DNA of 64,000 bases from Haemophilus parainfluenzae (GTDB lineage: Bacteria; Pseudomonadota; Gammaproteobacteria; Enterobacterales; Pasteurellaceae): assembly GCF_014931275.1 (NCBI RefSeq), contig NZ_CP063110.1, positions 1,224,001 to 1,288,000 of the forward strand, in the 5' to 3' direction. Below the pieces are notes generated by a model. It did not search any database, had not been told where the DNA came from, and was given only the letters and a program-made list of their open reading frames with translations. Of this stretch, positions 39,039-49,404 are shown in pieces. The position numbers and the translations under genes are program-made. Position 1 is the first letter of the stretch, and every line of letters starts with the position of its first letter.

Positions 39039-40085
39039 TTATTCTTTTGGCGATTTACCCTCTAAGAGTACTTCAGAAACCCAACGTTGAGTCAGGCGTT
39101 TGCCTTCTTGATCCGTACCAAATTTCATAAAATCAATATCTATCAGTTTTAATTTGCTAGCTGGCAGGAAATCTGGTGCAGGTTCTGCATGGATATTGGT
39201 TGGAAGTTGATAAGAGTCTGATTCTTTCCAAGGAATTTCTTGGGCTTCTTTGCTTAGCACGAAATCCATAAATAGTTTGGCATTATCAAGGTTTCTAGCT
39301 CCTTTAATGATGCTTGCCCCGCCTAAAGAATAGCCCACGCCTTCGCATGGTAAAATTCCTTCAACTGGCGCACCATTTTTCTTCTCACGCGGATAAACCA
39401 ACATAAAACCTAAATCAATCGCTACGGTACCGTTAGCCAAATAGTTGCTTGCAAGGCCTGTTTTGGTATGTTGCATTAGATTGGGTTCTAGTTTTTTCAG
39501 ATAGTCAAAGGCTTTTTCTTCTCCCCATAATGTGGAAAAGGTGCTGATAAGGGAATAGCCCGTGCCTGATACACGCGGATCAGGATATTGAATTTGGCCT
39601 TGATATTCAGGTTTGATGAGATCCGCATAGCATTGTGGTGCAGGAATATTCAATTCTTTTAATTTTTTAGTATTTACCCCAATGCCAAGTTCCATTAAGT
39701 AAATAACAGAAGTGAAATTACCACGTTGCTCCATTAAAGATTTAAACTGCGGCATGATGTCTTTTTGTAATGGGGAGCGATAGGATTCAAGTAAGCCTAA
39801 TTCAGCCGCTTGAAGATGTGGCTCAATTGTGCCGCCAAACCAGAAATCAGCTTGTGGGTTTTCTTTTTCAGCTTTAATTTTGCCTAATACGACGCCTGTA
39901 CTATTACGTACAAATTGTGCATCTACATTGTATTTTTTACTAAAGGCTTGAGTGACTTTTTCGCATACTACGTTTTGTACGCTGCAATAGACGGTAAGTT
40001 TTCCTTCAGCCTGTGCGTGAGAAGTGTACGCGAGGGCGGTTAGGGCTGAAAGTGCGGTTAATTTTAGCGTTGTTTTAATTGACAT
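39039..40085 (-). CDS. Orphan AfuA-like periplasmic binding protein
   Basis: A 348-residue substrate-binding protein with a signal peptide (AYTSHAQA, cut near residue 26) and the family start GKLTVYCSVQN. It is clearly related to the two AfuA proteins at 50236 and 51351 (PQADFWFGGT, GARNLDNAKLFMDFVLSKEAQE). No permease or ATPase lies next to it. At positions that bind hexose phosphate in AfuA it differs: His-Asp is Leu-Val (229-230), Ser is Thr (63) and the later Glu is Ser (253). It probably binds another ligand and may use the AfuBC or HitBC membrane parts; this is inference. 'Iron-binding protein' is a common but uncertain label for this group. Confidence 0.8.
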   Translation of the reverse strand: MSIKTTLKLTALSALTALAYTSHAQAEGKLTVYCSVQNVVCEKVTQAFSKKYNVDAQFVRNSTGVVLGKIKAEKENPQADFWFGGTIEPHLQAAELGLLESYRSPLQKDIMPQFKSLMEQRGNFTSVIYLMELGIGVNTKKLKELNIPAPQCYADLIKPEYQGQIQYPDPRVSGTGYSLISTFSTLWGEEKAFDYLKKLEPNLMQHTKTGLASNYLANGTVAIDLGFMLVYPREKKNGAPVEGILPCEGVGYSLGGASIIKGARNLDNAKLFMDFVLSKEAQEIPWKESDSYQLPTNIHAEPAPDFLPASKLKLIDIDFMKFGTDQEGKRLTQRWVSEVLLEGKSPKE

Positions 40086-40169
40086 TGTGTCTCCTTTAAC
40101 TTCGTCAATGTTTAGTAATTATTTGATATTGCTAATATAAAGGGGAGGAGTAAATTTGTAAATATCAGG

Positions 40170-40198
40170 TTGTTTAAAAATATAATTCCCACTATAAT
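40170..40198 (+). promoter_or_regulatory. uvrD promoter
   Basis: TTGTTT (40170-40175), a 17-base spacer and a perfect TATAAT (40193-40198), 33 bases before the uvrD ATG. Confidence 0.75.
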
Positions 40199-40231
40199 CC
40201 CTGTAAATTTAACCAGATTAAAATAAGAGCA

Positions 40232-42409
40232 ATGGATATTTCAGAATTACTTGATGGCTTGAATGATAAACAACGTGAAGCAGTGGCTGCACCACTTGGC
40301 AATTACCTTGTGCTTGCGGGGGCTGGAAGTGGTAAAACTCGCGTCTTGACTCATCGTATTGCTTGGTTGATTGCCGTAGAAAATATTTCTGAAGGCAGCA
40401 TTATGGCGGTCACCTTTACCAATAAAGCCGCTGCTGAAATGCGTCATCGTATTCAAGATACCTTATCCAAACATGCTCAATCGAATCTATTTGGTATGTG
40501 GATTGGGACATTCCATAGCATTGCCCATCGATTATTACGCGCTCACCATTTAGATGTGAACTTGCCACAAGATTTCCAGATTTTGGATTCTGAAGACCAA
40601 CTTCGTTTAGTGAAACGCTTGATGAAATTGCACAATTATGATGATAAAGCATTTCCACCGAAACAAGCGTGCTGGTATATCAATAATAAAAAAGATGAAG
40701 GTTTAAGACCGCAAGATATTAATGATTTTGGAGATCGCCAGGAAAAAGAGTGGATTAAGATTTATCAAATTTATCAAGATACTTGTGATCGTGCGGGATT
40801 GGTGGATTTTGCTGAATTGTTAATTCGTGCGTATGAATTATTTGCTAAAAAGCCCGTAATTTTACAACGCTATCAGCAACGTTTTCAGCACATTTTGGTG
40901 GATGAGTTTCAAGATACCAATAAAATCCAATATGCCTGGATCAAAATTCTTGCGGGTAATATGGGTAAAGTGATGATTGTGGGCGATGATGACCAATCCA
41001 TTTATGGTTGGCGTGGTGCGCAAGTCGAAAATATTCAAAAATTCCTAAAAGATTTCAACGCTGAAACTATTCGTTTGGAGCAAAATTATCGTTCTACCGG
41101 CAATATCCTGAAAAGTGCCAACCAACTTATTTCGAATAATAGTGATCGTCTCGGTAAGAATTTATGGACCGACGGTGAAATGGGGGAGCCAGTAGGTATT
41201 TATGCAGCATTTAATGAATTAGATGAGGCAAAATTTGTGGCGTCTCAAATCCAAAATTGGGTAGATGACGGTGGGAAATTAGATGATTGTGCTGTTTTAT
41301 ATCGTAGTAATAGCCAATCTCGTGTTATTGAAGAAGCCTTGATTCGTTGCCAAATTCCTTATCGGATTTATGGCGGGATGCGATTCTTCGAACGCCAAGA
41401 AATTAAAGATGCATTGGCGTATTTACGCTTAATTAATAATCGTCAAGATGATGCCGCGTTTGAACGTGTGATTAATACGCCTACGCGTGGTATTGGTGAT
41501 CGTACTTTAGATGTGTTACGAAATTTAACCCGTGAACGTCAAATAACCTTATGGCAAGCAGTGCAAGTGGCCACACAAGAAAATATGCTAACGGGACGCG
41601 CTTCAACCGCATTGCTTCGTTTCCAAGAGTTGATTAATTCTTTACAGGTGGATACAGCCGAAATGCCACTGTTTGCACAAACTGATTTCGTGATTAAACA
41701 TTCTGGCTTATACGATATGTATAAACAGGAAAAAGGCGAGAAAGGTGAAGTACGTATTGAAAACTTAGAAGAATTGGTGACGGCAACCCGAGAATTTATC
41801 AAACCTGATGAAGCAGAGGATATGACCGATCTTACCGCCTTTTTAACTCATGCTTCTTTAGAAGCGGGAGAAGAGCAGGCTTCACCGCATCAATCTTGTG
41901 TGGAAATGATGACCTTACACTCAGCAAAAGGCTTGGAATTCCCGCGCGTATTTATGGTGGGGGTAGAAGAGGGCGTATTCCCAAGCTTCCGTTCATTTGA
42001 AGAGCCTGGTCGTTTGGAGGAAGAACGCCGTCTTGCTTATGTGGGCATTACCCGTGCTAAGCAAAAACTCACCATTTGTTATGCTGAAAGTCGTCGTGTT
42101 TACACGAAAGAAGAACGCCATTTACCTTCGCGTTTTATTACAGAATTGCCACCAGAGTGTATTCAAGAAATCCGTTTGCGTGGAACAGTCACCCGAGCAT
42201 TAAACCAAGCAAAAGTAGGAAGTTTAAGCACGAGTTTGCCTGAAAATGAATGGAAAATGGGGCAAAAAGTGAAACATGACAAGTTTGGTTTTGGCACAGT
42301 GATAAACGTTGAAGGTTCAGACAATAACACCCGTTTACAAATTGCTTTCCAAGCTCAAGGTATTAAGTGGCTGATTGCGCATTTGGCAAAATTAGAAAAA
42401 GTGCGGTAG
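40232..42409 (+). CDS. uvrD: DNA helicase II UvrD
   Basis: Superfamily 1 helicase of nucleotide excision and mismatch repair. The 725 residues show Walker A (AGAGSGKTRVLTHR), motif II (VDEFQDTN), QNYRSTGNIL, LHSAKGLEFPRV and the VGITRAKQ motif in order. The C-terminal tail (FGFGTVINVEGS) is the RNA polymerase-binding fold of UvrD. dppB follows after 107 bases, the same order as I recall in H. influenzae. Confidence 0.96.
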   Translation: MDISELLDGLNDKQREAVAAPLGNYLVLAGAGSGKTRVLTHRIAWLIAVENISEGSIMAVTFTNKAAAEMRHRIQDTLSKHAQSNLFGMWIGTFHSIAHRLLRAHHLDVNLPQDFQILDSEDQLRLVKRLMKLHNYDDKAFPPKQACWYINNKKDEGLRPQDINDFGDRQEKEWIKIYQIYQDTCDRAGLVDFAELLIRAYELFAKKPVILQRYQQRFQHILVDEFQDTNKIQYAWIKILAGNMGKVMIVGDDDQSIYGWRGAQVENIQKFLKDFNAETIRLEQNYRSTGNILKSANQLISNNSDRLGKNLWTDGEMGEPVGIYAAFNELDEAKFVASQIQNWVDDGGKLDDCAVLYRSNSQSRVIEEALIRCQIPYRIYGGMRFFERQEIKDALAYLRLINNRQDDAAFERVINTPTRGIGDRTLDVLRNLTRERQITLWQAVQVATQENMLTGRASTALLRFQELINSLQVDTAEMPLFAQTDFVIKHSGLYDMYKQEKGEKGEVRIENLEELVTATREFIKPDEAEDMTDLTAFLTHASLEAGEEQASPHQSCVEMMTLHSAKGLEFPRVFMVGVEEGVFPSFRSFEEPGRLEEERRLAYVGITRAKQKLTICYAESRRVYTKEERHLPSRFITELPPECIQEIRLRGTVTRALNQAKVGSLSTSLPENEWKMGQKVKHDKFGFGTVINVEGSDNNTRLQIAFQAQGIKWLIAHLAKLEKVR

Positions 42410-42516
42410 AATCGGGAGGATTTTATTGCAACGAGTATGAATATTAGTGTTCATATTCAATATGCCAGTGCGAAAACGTTCGAAGAAACGACCGCACTTT
42501 ATCATGTGGGAAGTAG

Positions 42517-43521
42517 ATGTTTAAATTTATTTTAAAACGTATTTTAATGGTGATTCCTACCTTTATCGCCATTACTTTTGTGACTTTTGCTCTCATTCAT
42601 TTTATTCCGGGTGATCCCGTGGAGATTATGATGGGAGAGCGAGGTTTAACGCCAGAAGTTCATCAACAAATGATGAAGCAACTTGGTCTCGATTTACCGT
42701 TGTATCAGCAATATTTCAATTATATTGGCAATGTGATACAAGGTGATTTTGGTGAGTCATTCCGTACTCGACAGCCTGTTCTGACTGAATTTTTCACACT
42801 CTTTCCTGCCACGTTTGAATTAGCTTTCTTTGCGCTATTTTGGTCGTTAATTGCGGGTATTACGCTCGGAACGATTGCGGCCGTCAAAAAAGATAGTTGG
42901 ATTTCTCATACGGTGACAGCCATGTCCTTAACGGGTTATTCCATGCCAATTTTCTGGTGGGGATTAATTTTGATCTTATATGTTTCACCTTGGTTTGGTT
43001 TGCCACAAGGGGGACGTTTAGAAGACAGTTTCTGGATCGATACACCAACCGGTTTTATGTTAATCGATACTTGGCTTTCAGGTGTACCAGGTGCTTTTGA
43101 AAATGCAGTTAAGTCATTGATTCTCCCTGCTGTTGTGCTAGGTACCATTCCACTTGCAGTGATTACCCGAATGACTCGCTCCTCAATGTTGGAAGTGTTA
43201 GGGGAAGATTATATTCGTACCGCAAAAGCTAAAGGCTTAAGCTATACCCGAATTGTCATTTTTCACGCACTGCGCAATGCGCTCATCCCTGTTGTGACCG
43301 TTGTGGGCTTGATTGTAGGGCAGTTATTATCTGGTGCAGTTTTAACCGAAACAATTTTCTCATGGCCGGGCATCGGTAAATGGATTATTGATGCGATTAC
43401 CAATCGCGATTATCCCGTCTTACAAGGCGCCGTGTTGATTATTGCTACAATTATTATTGTGGTGAATTTGACGATCGATTTACTTTATGGCGTGGTAAAC
43501 CCACGTATTCGCCATCAATAA
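42517..43521 (+). CDS. dppB: Dipeptide/glutathione ABC permease DppB
   Basis: First permease of a DppBCDF-type importer, 334 residues. The N-terminus (FILKRILMVIPTFIAITF) and TPEVHQQMMKQLGLD are typical of DppB. The EAA loop is DYIRTAKAKGLSYTRIVIFHALRNAL. In H. influenzae DppBCDF works with the binding protein GbpA/HbpA, encoded elsewhere, for glutathione uptake. No dppA is found here, so a separate binding protein is expected. Confidence 0.93.
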   Translation: MFKFILKRILMVIPTFIAITFVTFALIHFIPGDPVEIMMGERGLTPEVHQQMMKQLGLDLPLYQQYFNYIGNVIQGDFGESFRTRQPVLTEFFTLFPATFELAFFALFWSLIAGITLGTIAAVKKDSWISHTVTAMSLTGYSMPIFWWGLILILYVSPWFGLPQGGRLEDSFWIDTPTGFMLIDTWLSGVPGAFENAVKSLILPAVVLGTIPLAVITRMTRSSMLEVLGEDYIRTAKAKGLSYTRIVIFHALRNALIPVVTVVGLIVGQLLSGAVLTETIFSWPGIGKWIIDAITNRDYPVLQGAVLIIATIIIVVNLTIDLLYGVVNPRIRHQ

Positions 43522-43533
43522 GGAGCCTTATTA

Positions 43534-44430
43534 ATGACGGAACAAACTTTACCTATTGAAACCTTCGCACCTCGCACACCGCTGCAGGAGTTTTGGTTTT
43601 ATTTCAAACAAAATAAAGGGGCGGTGATTGGGCTCACTTTTATCCTTGCTGTGGCATTAATCAGTATTTTTGCCTCTTGGATAGCACCTTTTGATCCTAT
43701 CGAACAAAATCGTTCGGCTTTATTGTTACCACCAGCTTGGTATGAAGGCGGCAATTCAGCTTATTTACTGGGTACAGATGACATTGGTCGAGATATTCTT
43801 TCTCGCATTATTTATGGTACGCGCATTTCTGTTTTTGCAGGTTTCATTATTGTCATACTATCTTGCATTTTAGGAACGAGCCTAGGTTTGCTTGCCGGTT
43901 ATTATGGTGGCGCATTGGATACATTAATCGTTCGTTTTATTGACATTATGTTGGCTATCCCAAACTTGCTTTTAACCATTGTGGTGGTATCAATTTTAGA
44001 GCCTTCTTTAACCAATGCGACGTTGGCGATTGCCGTGGTTTCGATTCCAAGTTATGTGCGCTTAACACGTGCAGCGGTATTAAATGAGAAAAACAGAGAT
44101 TATGTCACCTCTTCGCGTGTAGCGGGAGCAAGCGTATTACGCTTGATGTTTATTGTCATTTTACCGAATTGCCTTGCGCCTCTCATTGTGCAAATGACAA
44201 TGGGGATATCTAATGCCATTTTAGAATTAGCAACCTTAGGTTTCTTAGGTATTGGTGCAAAACCACCAACACCGGAATTGGGGACTATGTTATCTGAATC
44301 GCGTAGTTTTATGCAGGCGGCCAACTGGTTGGTTACGATTCCAGGTTTAGTGATTTTATCGCTTGTTTTAGCATTCAACTTAATGGGCGACGGGTTGCGT
44401 GATGCGCTCGATCCAAAATTAAAACAATAG
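43534..44430 (+). CDS. dppC: Dipeptide/glutathione ABC permease DppC
   Basis: Second permease, 298 residues. The periplasmic LLGTDDIGRDILSRIIYGTR and cytoplasmic YVTSSRVAGASVLRLMFIHILP-like loop (about residues 190-210) are hallmarks of DppC. It starts 12 bases after dppB with AAGGAG upstream and pairs with DppB in the membrane. Confidence 0.93.
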   Translation: MTEQTLPIETFAPRTPLQEFWFYFKQNKGAVIGLTFILAVALISIFASWIAPFDPIEQNRSALLLPPAWYEGGNSAYLLGTDDIGRDILSRIIYGTRISVFAGFIIVILSCILGTSLGLLAGYYGGALDTLIVRFIDIMLAIPNLLLTIVVVSILEPSLTNATLAIAVVSIPSYVRLTRAAVLNEKNRDYVTSSRVAGASVLRLMFIVILPNCLAPLIVQMTMGISNAILELATLGFLGIGAKPPTPELGTMLSESRSFMQAANWLVTIPGLVILSLVLAFNLMGDGLRDALDPKLKQ

Positions 44431-44439
44431 GGGGGCAGA

Positions 44440-45423
44440 ATGGCATTATTAGATGTAAAAGAACTTTCTGTTCACTTTGGTGATGAAAAAGCACCTTTTA
44501 AAGCAGTGGATCGCATTAGCTATCAAGTTAATCAAGGTGAAGTATTAGGTATTGTTGGCGAGTCGGGCTCGGGGAAATCCGTGAGTTCCCTTGCCGTGAT
44601 GGGCTTAATTGATTTTCCTGGTCGTGTTTCAGCGAAAGGCTTATCGTTTGAAGGGAAAGATCTTTTGAGCTTAGCACCAAAAGAAAAGCAAGAATTGATT
44701 GGTGCAGATATTGCCATGATCTTCCAAGACCCGATGACAAGCTTAAATCCCGCTTATACAGTCGGTTTCCAAATTATGGAAGCCATTAAAGCGCATCAAG
44801 GCGGCAGCAAAAAAGAACGCCGTGAACGCACTTTAGAGCTTTTACGCTTAGTCGGTATTCCTGATCCTGAATCGCGTATTGATGTCTATCCACACCAGCT
44901 TTCTGGCGGGATGAGCCAACGCGTTATGATTGCTATGGCGATTGCATGTAAACCGAGATTGCTCATTGCAGATGAACCAACCACCGCACTGGATGTGACC
45001 ATTCAAGCTCAAATTGTAGATTTGTTGCTTGAGTTACAGCAAAAAGAATGCATGTCGTTGATTCTGATTACGCACGATCTTGCGTTAGTCGCAGAAGCGG
45101 CGCATCGTATTATTGTGATGTATGCAGGACAAGTAGTGGAAGAAGGACGAGCAGAAGATATTTTCCGTGAACCAAAACATCCTTACACTCAAGCGTTATT
45201 GCGTTCTTTACCGGAGTTTGCAGAAGGTAAATCTCGTTTGCAATCTTTACCCGGAGTGGTGCCAGGTAAATACGATCGCCCACAAGGTTGTTTGCTAAAT
45301 CCACGCTGTCCGTATGCGACCGATCTTTGTCGAACTGTTGAGCCTGAATTACGCCAAGTAGGAAACAGACAAGTAAAATGTCATACCCCACTAAATGCCC
45401 AAGGAGAACCTAGCAATGTCTGA
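44440..45423 (+). CDS. dppD: Dipeptide/glutathione ABC ATPase DppD
   Basis: One of two ATPases of the importer, 327 residues. Walker A is [13 protein letters not shown], the signature is [14 protein letters not shown] and Walker B is [12 protein letters not shown]. The C-terminal oligopeptide-transporter domain has a cysteine pair region ([15 protein letters not shown]) that binds an iron-sulfur cluster in relatives. Its end overlaps dppF by 8 bases. Confidence 0.93.
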   Translation: MALLDVKELSVHFGDEKAPFKAVDRISYQVNQGEVLGIVGESGSGKSVSSLAVMGLIDFPGRVSAKGLSFEGKDLLSLAPKEKQELIGADIAMIFQDPMTSLNPAYTVGFQIMEAIKAHQGGSKKERRERTLELLRLVGIPDPESRIDVYPHQLSGGMSQRVMIAMAIACKPRLLIADEPTTALDVTIQAQIVDLLLELQQKECMSLILITHDLALVAEAAHRIIVMYAGQVVEEGRAEDIFREPKHPYTQALLRSLPEFAEGKSRLQSLPGVVPGKYDRPQGCLLNPRCPYATDLCRTVEPELRQVGNRQVKCHTPLNAQGEPSNV

Positions 45424-46399
45424 TGTCGCACAAGAAAATGCTCCATTGCTCAATGCTATTGGGCTGAAAAAATATTATCCTGTCAAAAAAGGAATGTTTG
45501 CTAAAACACAGCAAGTGAAAGCATTAGATGGCGTGTCTTTTTCCTTAGAACGAGGTAAAACCCTTGCCGTAGTGGGTGAGTCAGGTTGCGGTAAATCGAC
45601 ACTTGGTCGTCTTTTGACGATGATAGAAGAACCGACAGAAGGTGAGTTATATTATAACGGACAAAATTTCTTAGAGAATGATCACGAAACGAAAGCATTG
45701 CGCCGTCAGAAAATCCAAATTGTGTTTCAAAATCCTTATGCATCACTAAATCCGCGTAAGAAAATCGGCACAATTTTGGAAGAACCTTTAGTCATTAATA
45801 CCAATTTATCAGCTAAAGAACGTAAAGAAAAAGTATTGTCTATGATGGCAAAAGTAGGATTGCGTGCTGAGTTTTACAATCGCTATCCACACATGTTTTC
45901 GGGCGGACAACGTCAGCGTATCGCGATTGCTCGTGGTTTAATGCTTGATCCTGACGTGGTTGTAGCGGATGAACCGGTTTCTGCTTTAGACGTATCTGTT
46001 CGTGCGCAAGTGTTGAATTTGATGATGGATTTACAAGCTGAGCTTGGTTTATCCTATGTCTTTATTTCCCATGATCTTTCGGTGGTTGAACACATTGCTG
46101 ATGAAGTGATGGTGATGTATTTAGGTCGCTGTGTTGAAATGGGTACAAAAGCGCAGATCTTTAAAAATCCACAACATCCTTATACGCAAGCTTTGCTTTC
46201 AGCGACACCAAGATTGTCACCTGAATTACGTCGCCAGCGGATTAAATTAACCGGAGAATTGCCAAGTCCAATTAATCCGCCAAAAGGTTGTGCATTTAAT
46301 CCGCGTTGTTGGAAAGCAACGGATAAATGTCGAAATGAGCAGCCTAAATTGGAAAAATATCCTGATGGTAAGCTCATTGCTTGCTTCCATCTCGATTAG
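45416..46399 (+). CDS. dppF: Dipeptide/glutathione ABC ATPase DppF
   Basis: Second ATPase of the importer, 327 residues. Walker A is [16 protein letters not shown], signature [16 protein letters not shown], Walker [12 protein letters not shown]. Its N-terminus ([18 protein letters not shown]) is like E. coli DppF. The ATG at 45416 was chosen because GGAG (45403-45406) lies before it; the in-frame ATG at 45395 lies upstream of that site. The C-terminus has a cysteine group ([15 protein letters not shown]). Confidence 0.93.
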   Translation: MSDVAQENAPLLNAIGLKKYYPVKKGMFAKTQQVKALDGVSFSLERGKTLAVVGESGCGKSTLGRLLTMIEEPTEGELYYNGQNFLENDHETKALRRQKIQIVFQNPYASLNPRKKIGTILEEPLVINTNLSAKERKEKVLSMMAKVGLRAEFYNRYPHMFSGGQRQRIAIARGLMLDPDVVVADEPVSALDVSVRAQVLNLMMDLQAELGLSYVFISHDLSVVEHIADEVMVMYLGRCVEMGTKAQIFKNPQHPYTQALLSATPRLSPELRRQRIKLTGELPSPINPPKGCAFNPRCWKATDKCRNEQPKLEKYPDGKLIACFHLD

Positions 46400-46413
46400 A
46401 AAAGAGAAAAGAA

Positions 46414-46446
46414 AATGACCGCACTTGAGTAAGTGCGGTCATTTTT
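46414..46446. terminator. Paired-uptake-core terminator between dppF and sotB
   Basis: TGACCGCACTT/AAGTGCGGTCA (46416-46426, 46431-46441) with a 4-base loop, then T6. It serves both converging genes. Confidence 0.85.
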
Positions 46447-47624
46447 TAGGCGTTTTGAGAACGATAGCGGAAATTGAAGAAGACAAAGATGCCGAGTGCA
46501 ATCATAGCTAATGCTGCGCCACTAAAGCCTATATATTCAAGACCAATGTGACGAGCGATTTGATTACCAAATAGTGCGCCAGCACCAATACCAGCATTAA
46601 AAATACCTGAATAAATGGCGCTCGCTACATCTGTTGCATCTGGCGCAAGTTGTAGAACGCGCATTTGTAATGCAAGCCCGATACAAGAGATTCCTATACC
46701 CCAAATAAAGGCTAAGGCAAACATTGTTGCAGTATAACCAGCCGAAGTAAGCATAAAGCCTAAGGAAATAGCTAATAACAGAATTGCATGGATAATAAAT
46801 TGTGTGGCGCCTAAACGGTATAATCGGTTAAAAATCACACTGGCTGTCACACCTGAAATACCAAAAACTAAAAGAATCATCGTGGCAAGATTAGGATCCA
46901 TTTGCCCGATTTGAACCATAAAGGGCTCAATGTAGGTATAAGCGGTAAAGTGTGCTGAAACGATAAGTACCGTTGTGGCATAAAGTCCAATGAGTAATGG
47001 ACGTTTTGCCAAAATCGGTAGACTAGAAAGTGAGCCGGCATTTTTACTTGGTAGATTTGGTAATAAACGCATAATCAATATCATCACCACTACAGCTAAT
47101 GCAGCAATGATTGCAAAAGTAATACGCCAGCCAACTAATTGACCAACTATACGTCCTAACGGTAAGCCCAAAATGGTTGCAAGAGATGTACCGATAGCGA
47201 GCATACCAATTGCTTGTGTTTTCTTATTCTTCGGTGCCACACGCATGACTAATGATGCGGTAATTGCCCAGAAGAGTGAATGCGCCACAGCAATACACAT
47301 ACGGGCAATAAGAAGAATCCAATAATTCCACGCGATGACTGAGATAATATGACCGATAATAAAAATCACGAAAAGTTTCAGTAACAAGCCTTTACGCTCC
47401 ATATCACCTGTCGCGAGCATGGCGGGTAAAGACATAATCATGACAGTCCAAGCATAAACGGTCATCATTAACCCTACATCGGAGCTTTGCATATCAAAAC
47501 TTTGTCCGATATCGGTGAGTAATGCAACGGGCACAAATTCCGTGGTATTAAAAATAAAAGCGGCGCAAGCCATGATAACTACGCGCCAAAATTGAGTTTT
47601 TTCTGCTTTCTGATAAAACGACAT
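46446..47624 (-). CDS. sotB: MFS sugar efflux transporter (SotB/YdeA-like)
   Basis: Twelve-helix major facilitator, 392 residues. It is similar along its length to E. coli SotB (YdeA), a sugar/arabinose exporter: AFIFNTTEFVPVALLTDI, SLPAMLATGDMERK, LGLPLGRIVGQLVGWR and LAPDATDVASAIYSGIFNAGIGAGALFGN. It is the last gene of udk-dcd-AsmA-like-sotB; its ATG overlaps the previous stop by one base. The true substrate is not certain. Confidence 0.85.
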   Translation of the reverse strand: MSFYQKAEKTQFWRVVIMACAAFIFNTTEFVPVALLTDIGQSFDMQSSDVGLMMTVYAWTVMIMSLPAMLATGDMERKGLLLKLFVIFIIGHIISVIAWNYWILLIARMCIAVAHSLFWAITASLVMRVAPKNKKTQAIGMLAIGTSLATILGLPLGRIVGQLVGWRITFAIIAALAVVVMILIMRLLPNLPSKNAGSLSSLPILAKRPLLIGLYATTVLIVSAHFTAYTYIEPFMVQIGQMDPNLATMILLVFGISGVTASVIFNRLYRLGATQFIIHAILLLAISLGFMLTSAGYTATMFALAFIWGIGISCIGLALQMRVLQLAPDATDVASAIYSGIFNAGIGAGALFGNQIARHIGLEYIGFSGAALAMIALGIFVFFNFRYRSQNA

Positions 47625-48811
47625 TATTTTAATTTCTCTTTAATTAATTCCTTAAGTTGATGACGGAAATTTTTATCAATATTTAACTTGTATTGTGGAG
47701 CATAGCAACTATCGAAAAAGCGAATAGGCAATGCCAGTTTTTTGTATTTTTCGTCAGTTGATCTTAAAGTTAAATTGACGTCGCATTGTACATTATCTAA
47801 ATCAATGGCTCCAGAACCTTCACCTAAAAGTGCGGTTGTTTTTAAGCTTATTTTATCCACTGTGAGTAAGTGGTTTTCAAACAAAAGATGTGACTCAAGA
47901 CGCTCGTAAGGCGTGTTCATATTTCTGTTAGCTGTTAAGTCACTGTTGTAGTTAATTGGTAAATACTGTGCCGCCATATCTAATAAATTCAATCCTAAAA
48001 GTTCACCATTTTGAGCGTCGAAACTAAATTCTCCTTTGGTGAGTTCAGAATTGGTTAGCACGAGCTGGATATTAAAATCAGCATTACCAGTTAATGTATT
48101 GGGAAAATTCAGTAAGGCGGTGAGCTGTGTCATTGGGAAATTTTTACCTGAAAAATTGACCGCACTTTGTTGCTCTTTATGACTAAATCTAAAAGTGGCT
48201 AAACAATGTTGGCAATCGGGCTGCAGATAGGCATTGATTGTTTTAACCGGTTTTGAGAAATCAACGTAAGTTTCAATGTAACCCAGAGGTTGTTGATTTA
48301 AACGGGCATTGACAAATTGAATCAGATTTTTGCCTTGGTGATTTAGGTTAATATTTCCCTTGCTGAACGCAAATTGATATTTTGTGCTTGTACCATAAAT
48401 CGGTTTATCAAGAGAAAAACTAATCTCACTTTCACCTTTAAACGCAATGTTTTGGTTAAAAATATTTTTAAGTGAAAAATCAGTAAAACGACCATGAATA
48501 TTGACATAGTTTAAGGCTTGTTCGCTCAGTTTGAAATGAGTGATTTGTACTTCTTCTAAAATCGGATTGCCTGAAAAAAGAGGAAAGAGCGCAAATTTAG
48601 CTTCAAGGTTTTCAGCCGAAAGTTGATGGTATTTTACCTCAGATAAATTCACCGTTGGCTGTGGTAGAAGGTTTACCGAAAAATCATTCACTTGAATGTT
48701 ATATTGCACCAAATGCTCGACGATACTGCTTTTCAGTTGATTGAGTTGAATATAAAAAAAAGCAAAGATCGCAAACAGCACGATCAACAGGCTAATTGCG
48801 ATCTTTTTCAT
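47624..48811 (-). CDS. AsmA-like membrane-anchored protein
   Basis: A 395-residue protein with one N-terminal membrane anchor (ISLLIVLFAIFAFFYI) followed by a long region of repeated beta-type sequence. GELLGLNLLDMAAQYLPIN and LTVDKISLKTTALLGEGSGAIDL resemble the C-terminal AsmA domain. AsmA-like proteins are thought to help phospholipid movement between membranes or outer-membrane assembly. It lies 3 bases after dcd and runs into sotB; no functional link to pyrimidine salvage is evident. About half the length of classic AsmA. Confidence 0.7.
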   Translation of the reverse strand: MKKIAISLLIVLFAIFAFFYIQLNQLKSSIVEHLVQYNIQVNDFSVNLLPQPTVNLSEVKYHQLSAENLEAKFALFPLFSGNPILEEVQITHFKLSEQALNYVNIHGRFTDFSLKNIFNQNIAFKGESEISFSLDKPIYGTSTKYQFAFSKGNINLNHQGKNLIQFVNARLNQQPLGYIETYVDFSKPVKTINAYLQPDCQHCLATFRFSHKEQQSAVNFSGKNFPMTQLTALLNFPNTLTGNADFNIQLVLTNSELTKGEFSFDAQNGELLGLNLLDMAAQYLPINYNSDLTANRNMNTPYERLESHLLFENHLLTVDKISLKTTALLGEGSGAIDLDNVQCDVNLTLRSTDEKYKKLALPIRFFDSCYAPQYKLNIDKNFRHQLKELIKEKLK

Positions 48812-48814
48812 TGA

Positions 48815-49396
48815 TTAATCCTCATTAATTCGGCTAGCTACCGCATTTTGCTGATGCTTATATTTAGCATCTTTACGGCTGGTGTAAGGGCGCGCTGCCG
48901 GGCCACTTAACACTTCAAAACTCAATGCACCAATCACCATATTAGGACGCAATGCTAAAGGTAATTTGCCGGAGTTGTAGAACTCCAACACAATTTTACC
49001 TTCCCAACCTGGATCGATACGATGAGCGGTAACATGCACCATTAAGCCTAAACGAGCAAGTGAAGAGCGACCATCTAACCAACCGATAATATTGGCAGGG
49101 AGTTTCACAGACTCTAATGTGGTGGCTAACGCCAACATACCTGGGTGTAAGAAGAAGGCCTCATCATCACCAATAATGATTTCATCGCTCATGACCGATT
49201 CAAGTTGAGCAGAAACTTCTTCTTTCGGACCGCTTAAATCAATATATGGGGCTGAATGTTCACGAAATACGCGAAATGAATTGCCTAAACGTACATCGAT
49301 GGTTGCACCATTGATTTTGTCGTTGTCAGGACGAGGCGTTAAAGAAATAATGCCATCATCTAGATAGCGTTCGATATCGGTATCGCAAAGACGCAT
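48815..49396 (-). CDS. dcd: dCTP deaminase
   Basis: Deaminates dCTP to dUTP, supplying dTTP synthesis. The 193 residues equal E. coli Dcd. [32 protein letters not shown] holds the catalytic Glu and Arg region (about residues 110-138). It lies 8 bases after udk on the same strand, so pyrimidine salvage and dUTP supply share a transcript. Confidence 0.95.
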   Translation of the reverse strand: MRLCDTDIERYLDDGIISLTPRPDNDKINGATIDVRLGNSFRVFREHSAPYIDLSGPKEEVSAQLESVMSDEIIIGDDEAFFLHPGMLALATTLESVKLPANIIGWLDGRSSLARLGLMVHVTAHRIDPGWEGKIVLEFYNSGKLPLALRPNMVIGALSFEVLSGPAARPYTSRKDAKYKHQQNAVASRINED

Positions 49397-49404
49397 GATT
49401 TTTC

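Noticed and set aside
39039..40085. Iron-binding protein of a third iron transporter
   Set aside because: It is closer to AfuA than to HitA, lacks the HitA tandem Tyr region, and has no Fur box that I can see.
42437..42535. A 32-codon reading frame between uvrD and dppB that could be a leader peptide
   Set aside because: No ribosome site, an uptake core makes up part of it, and it overlaps the dppB start. Likely chance.
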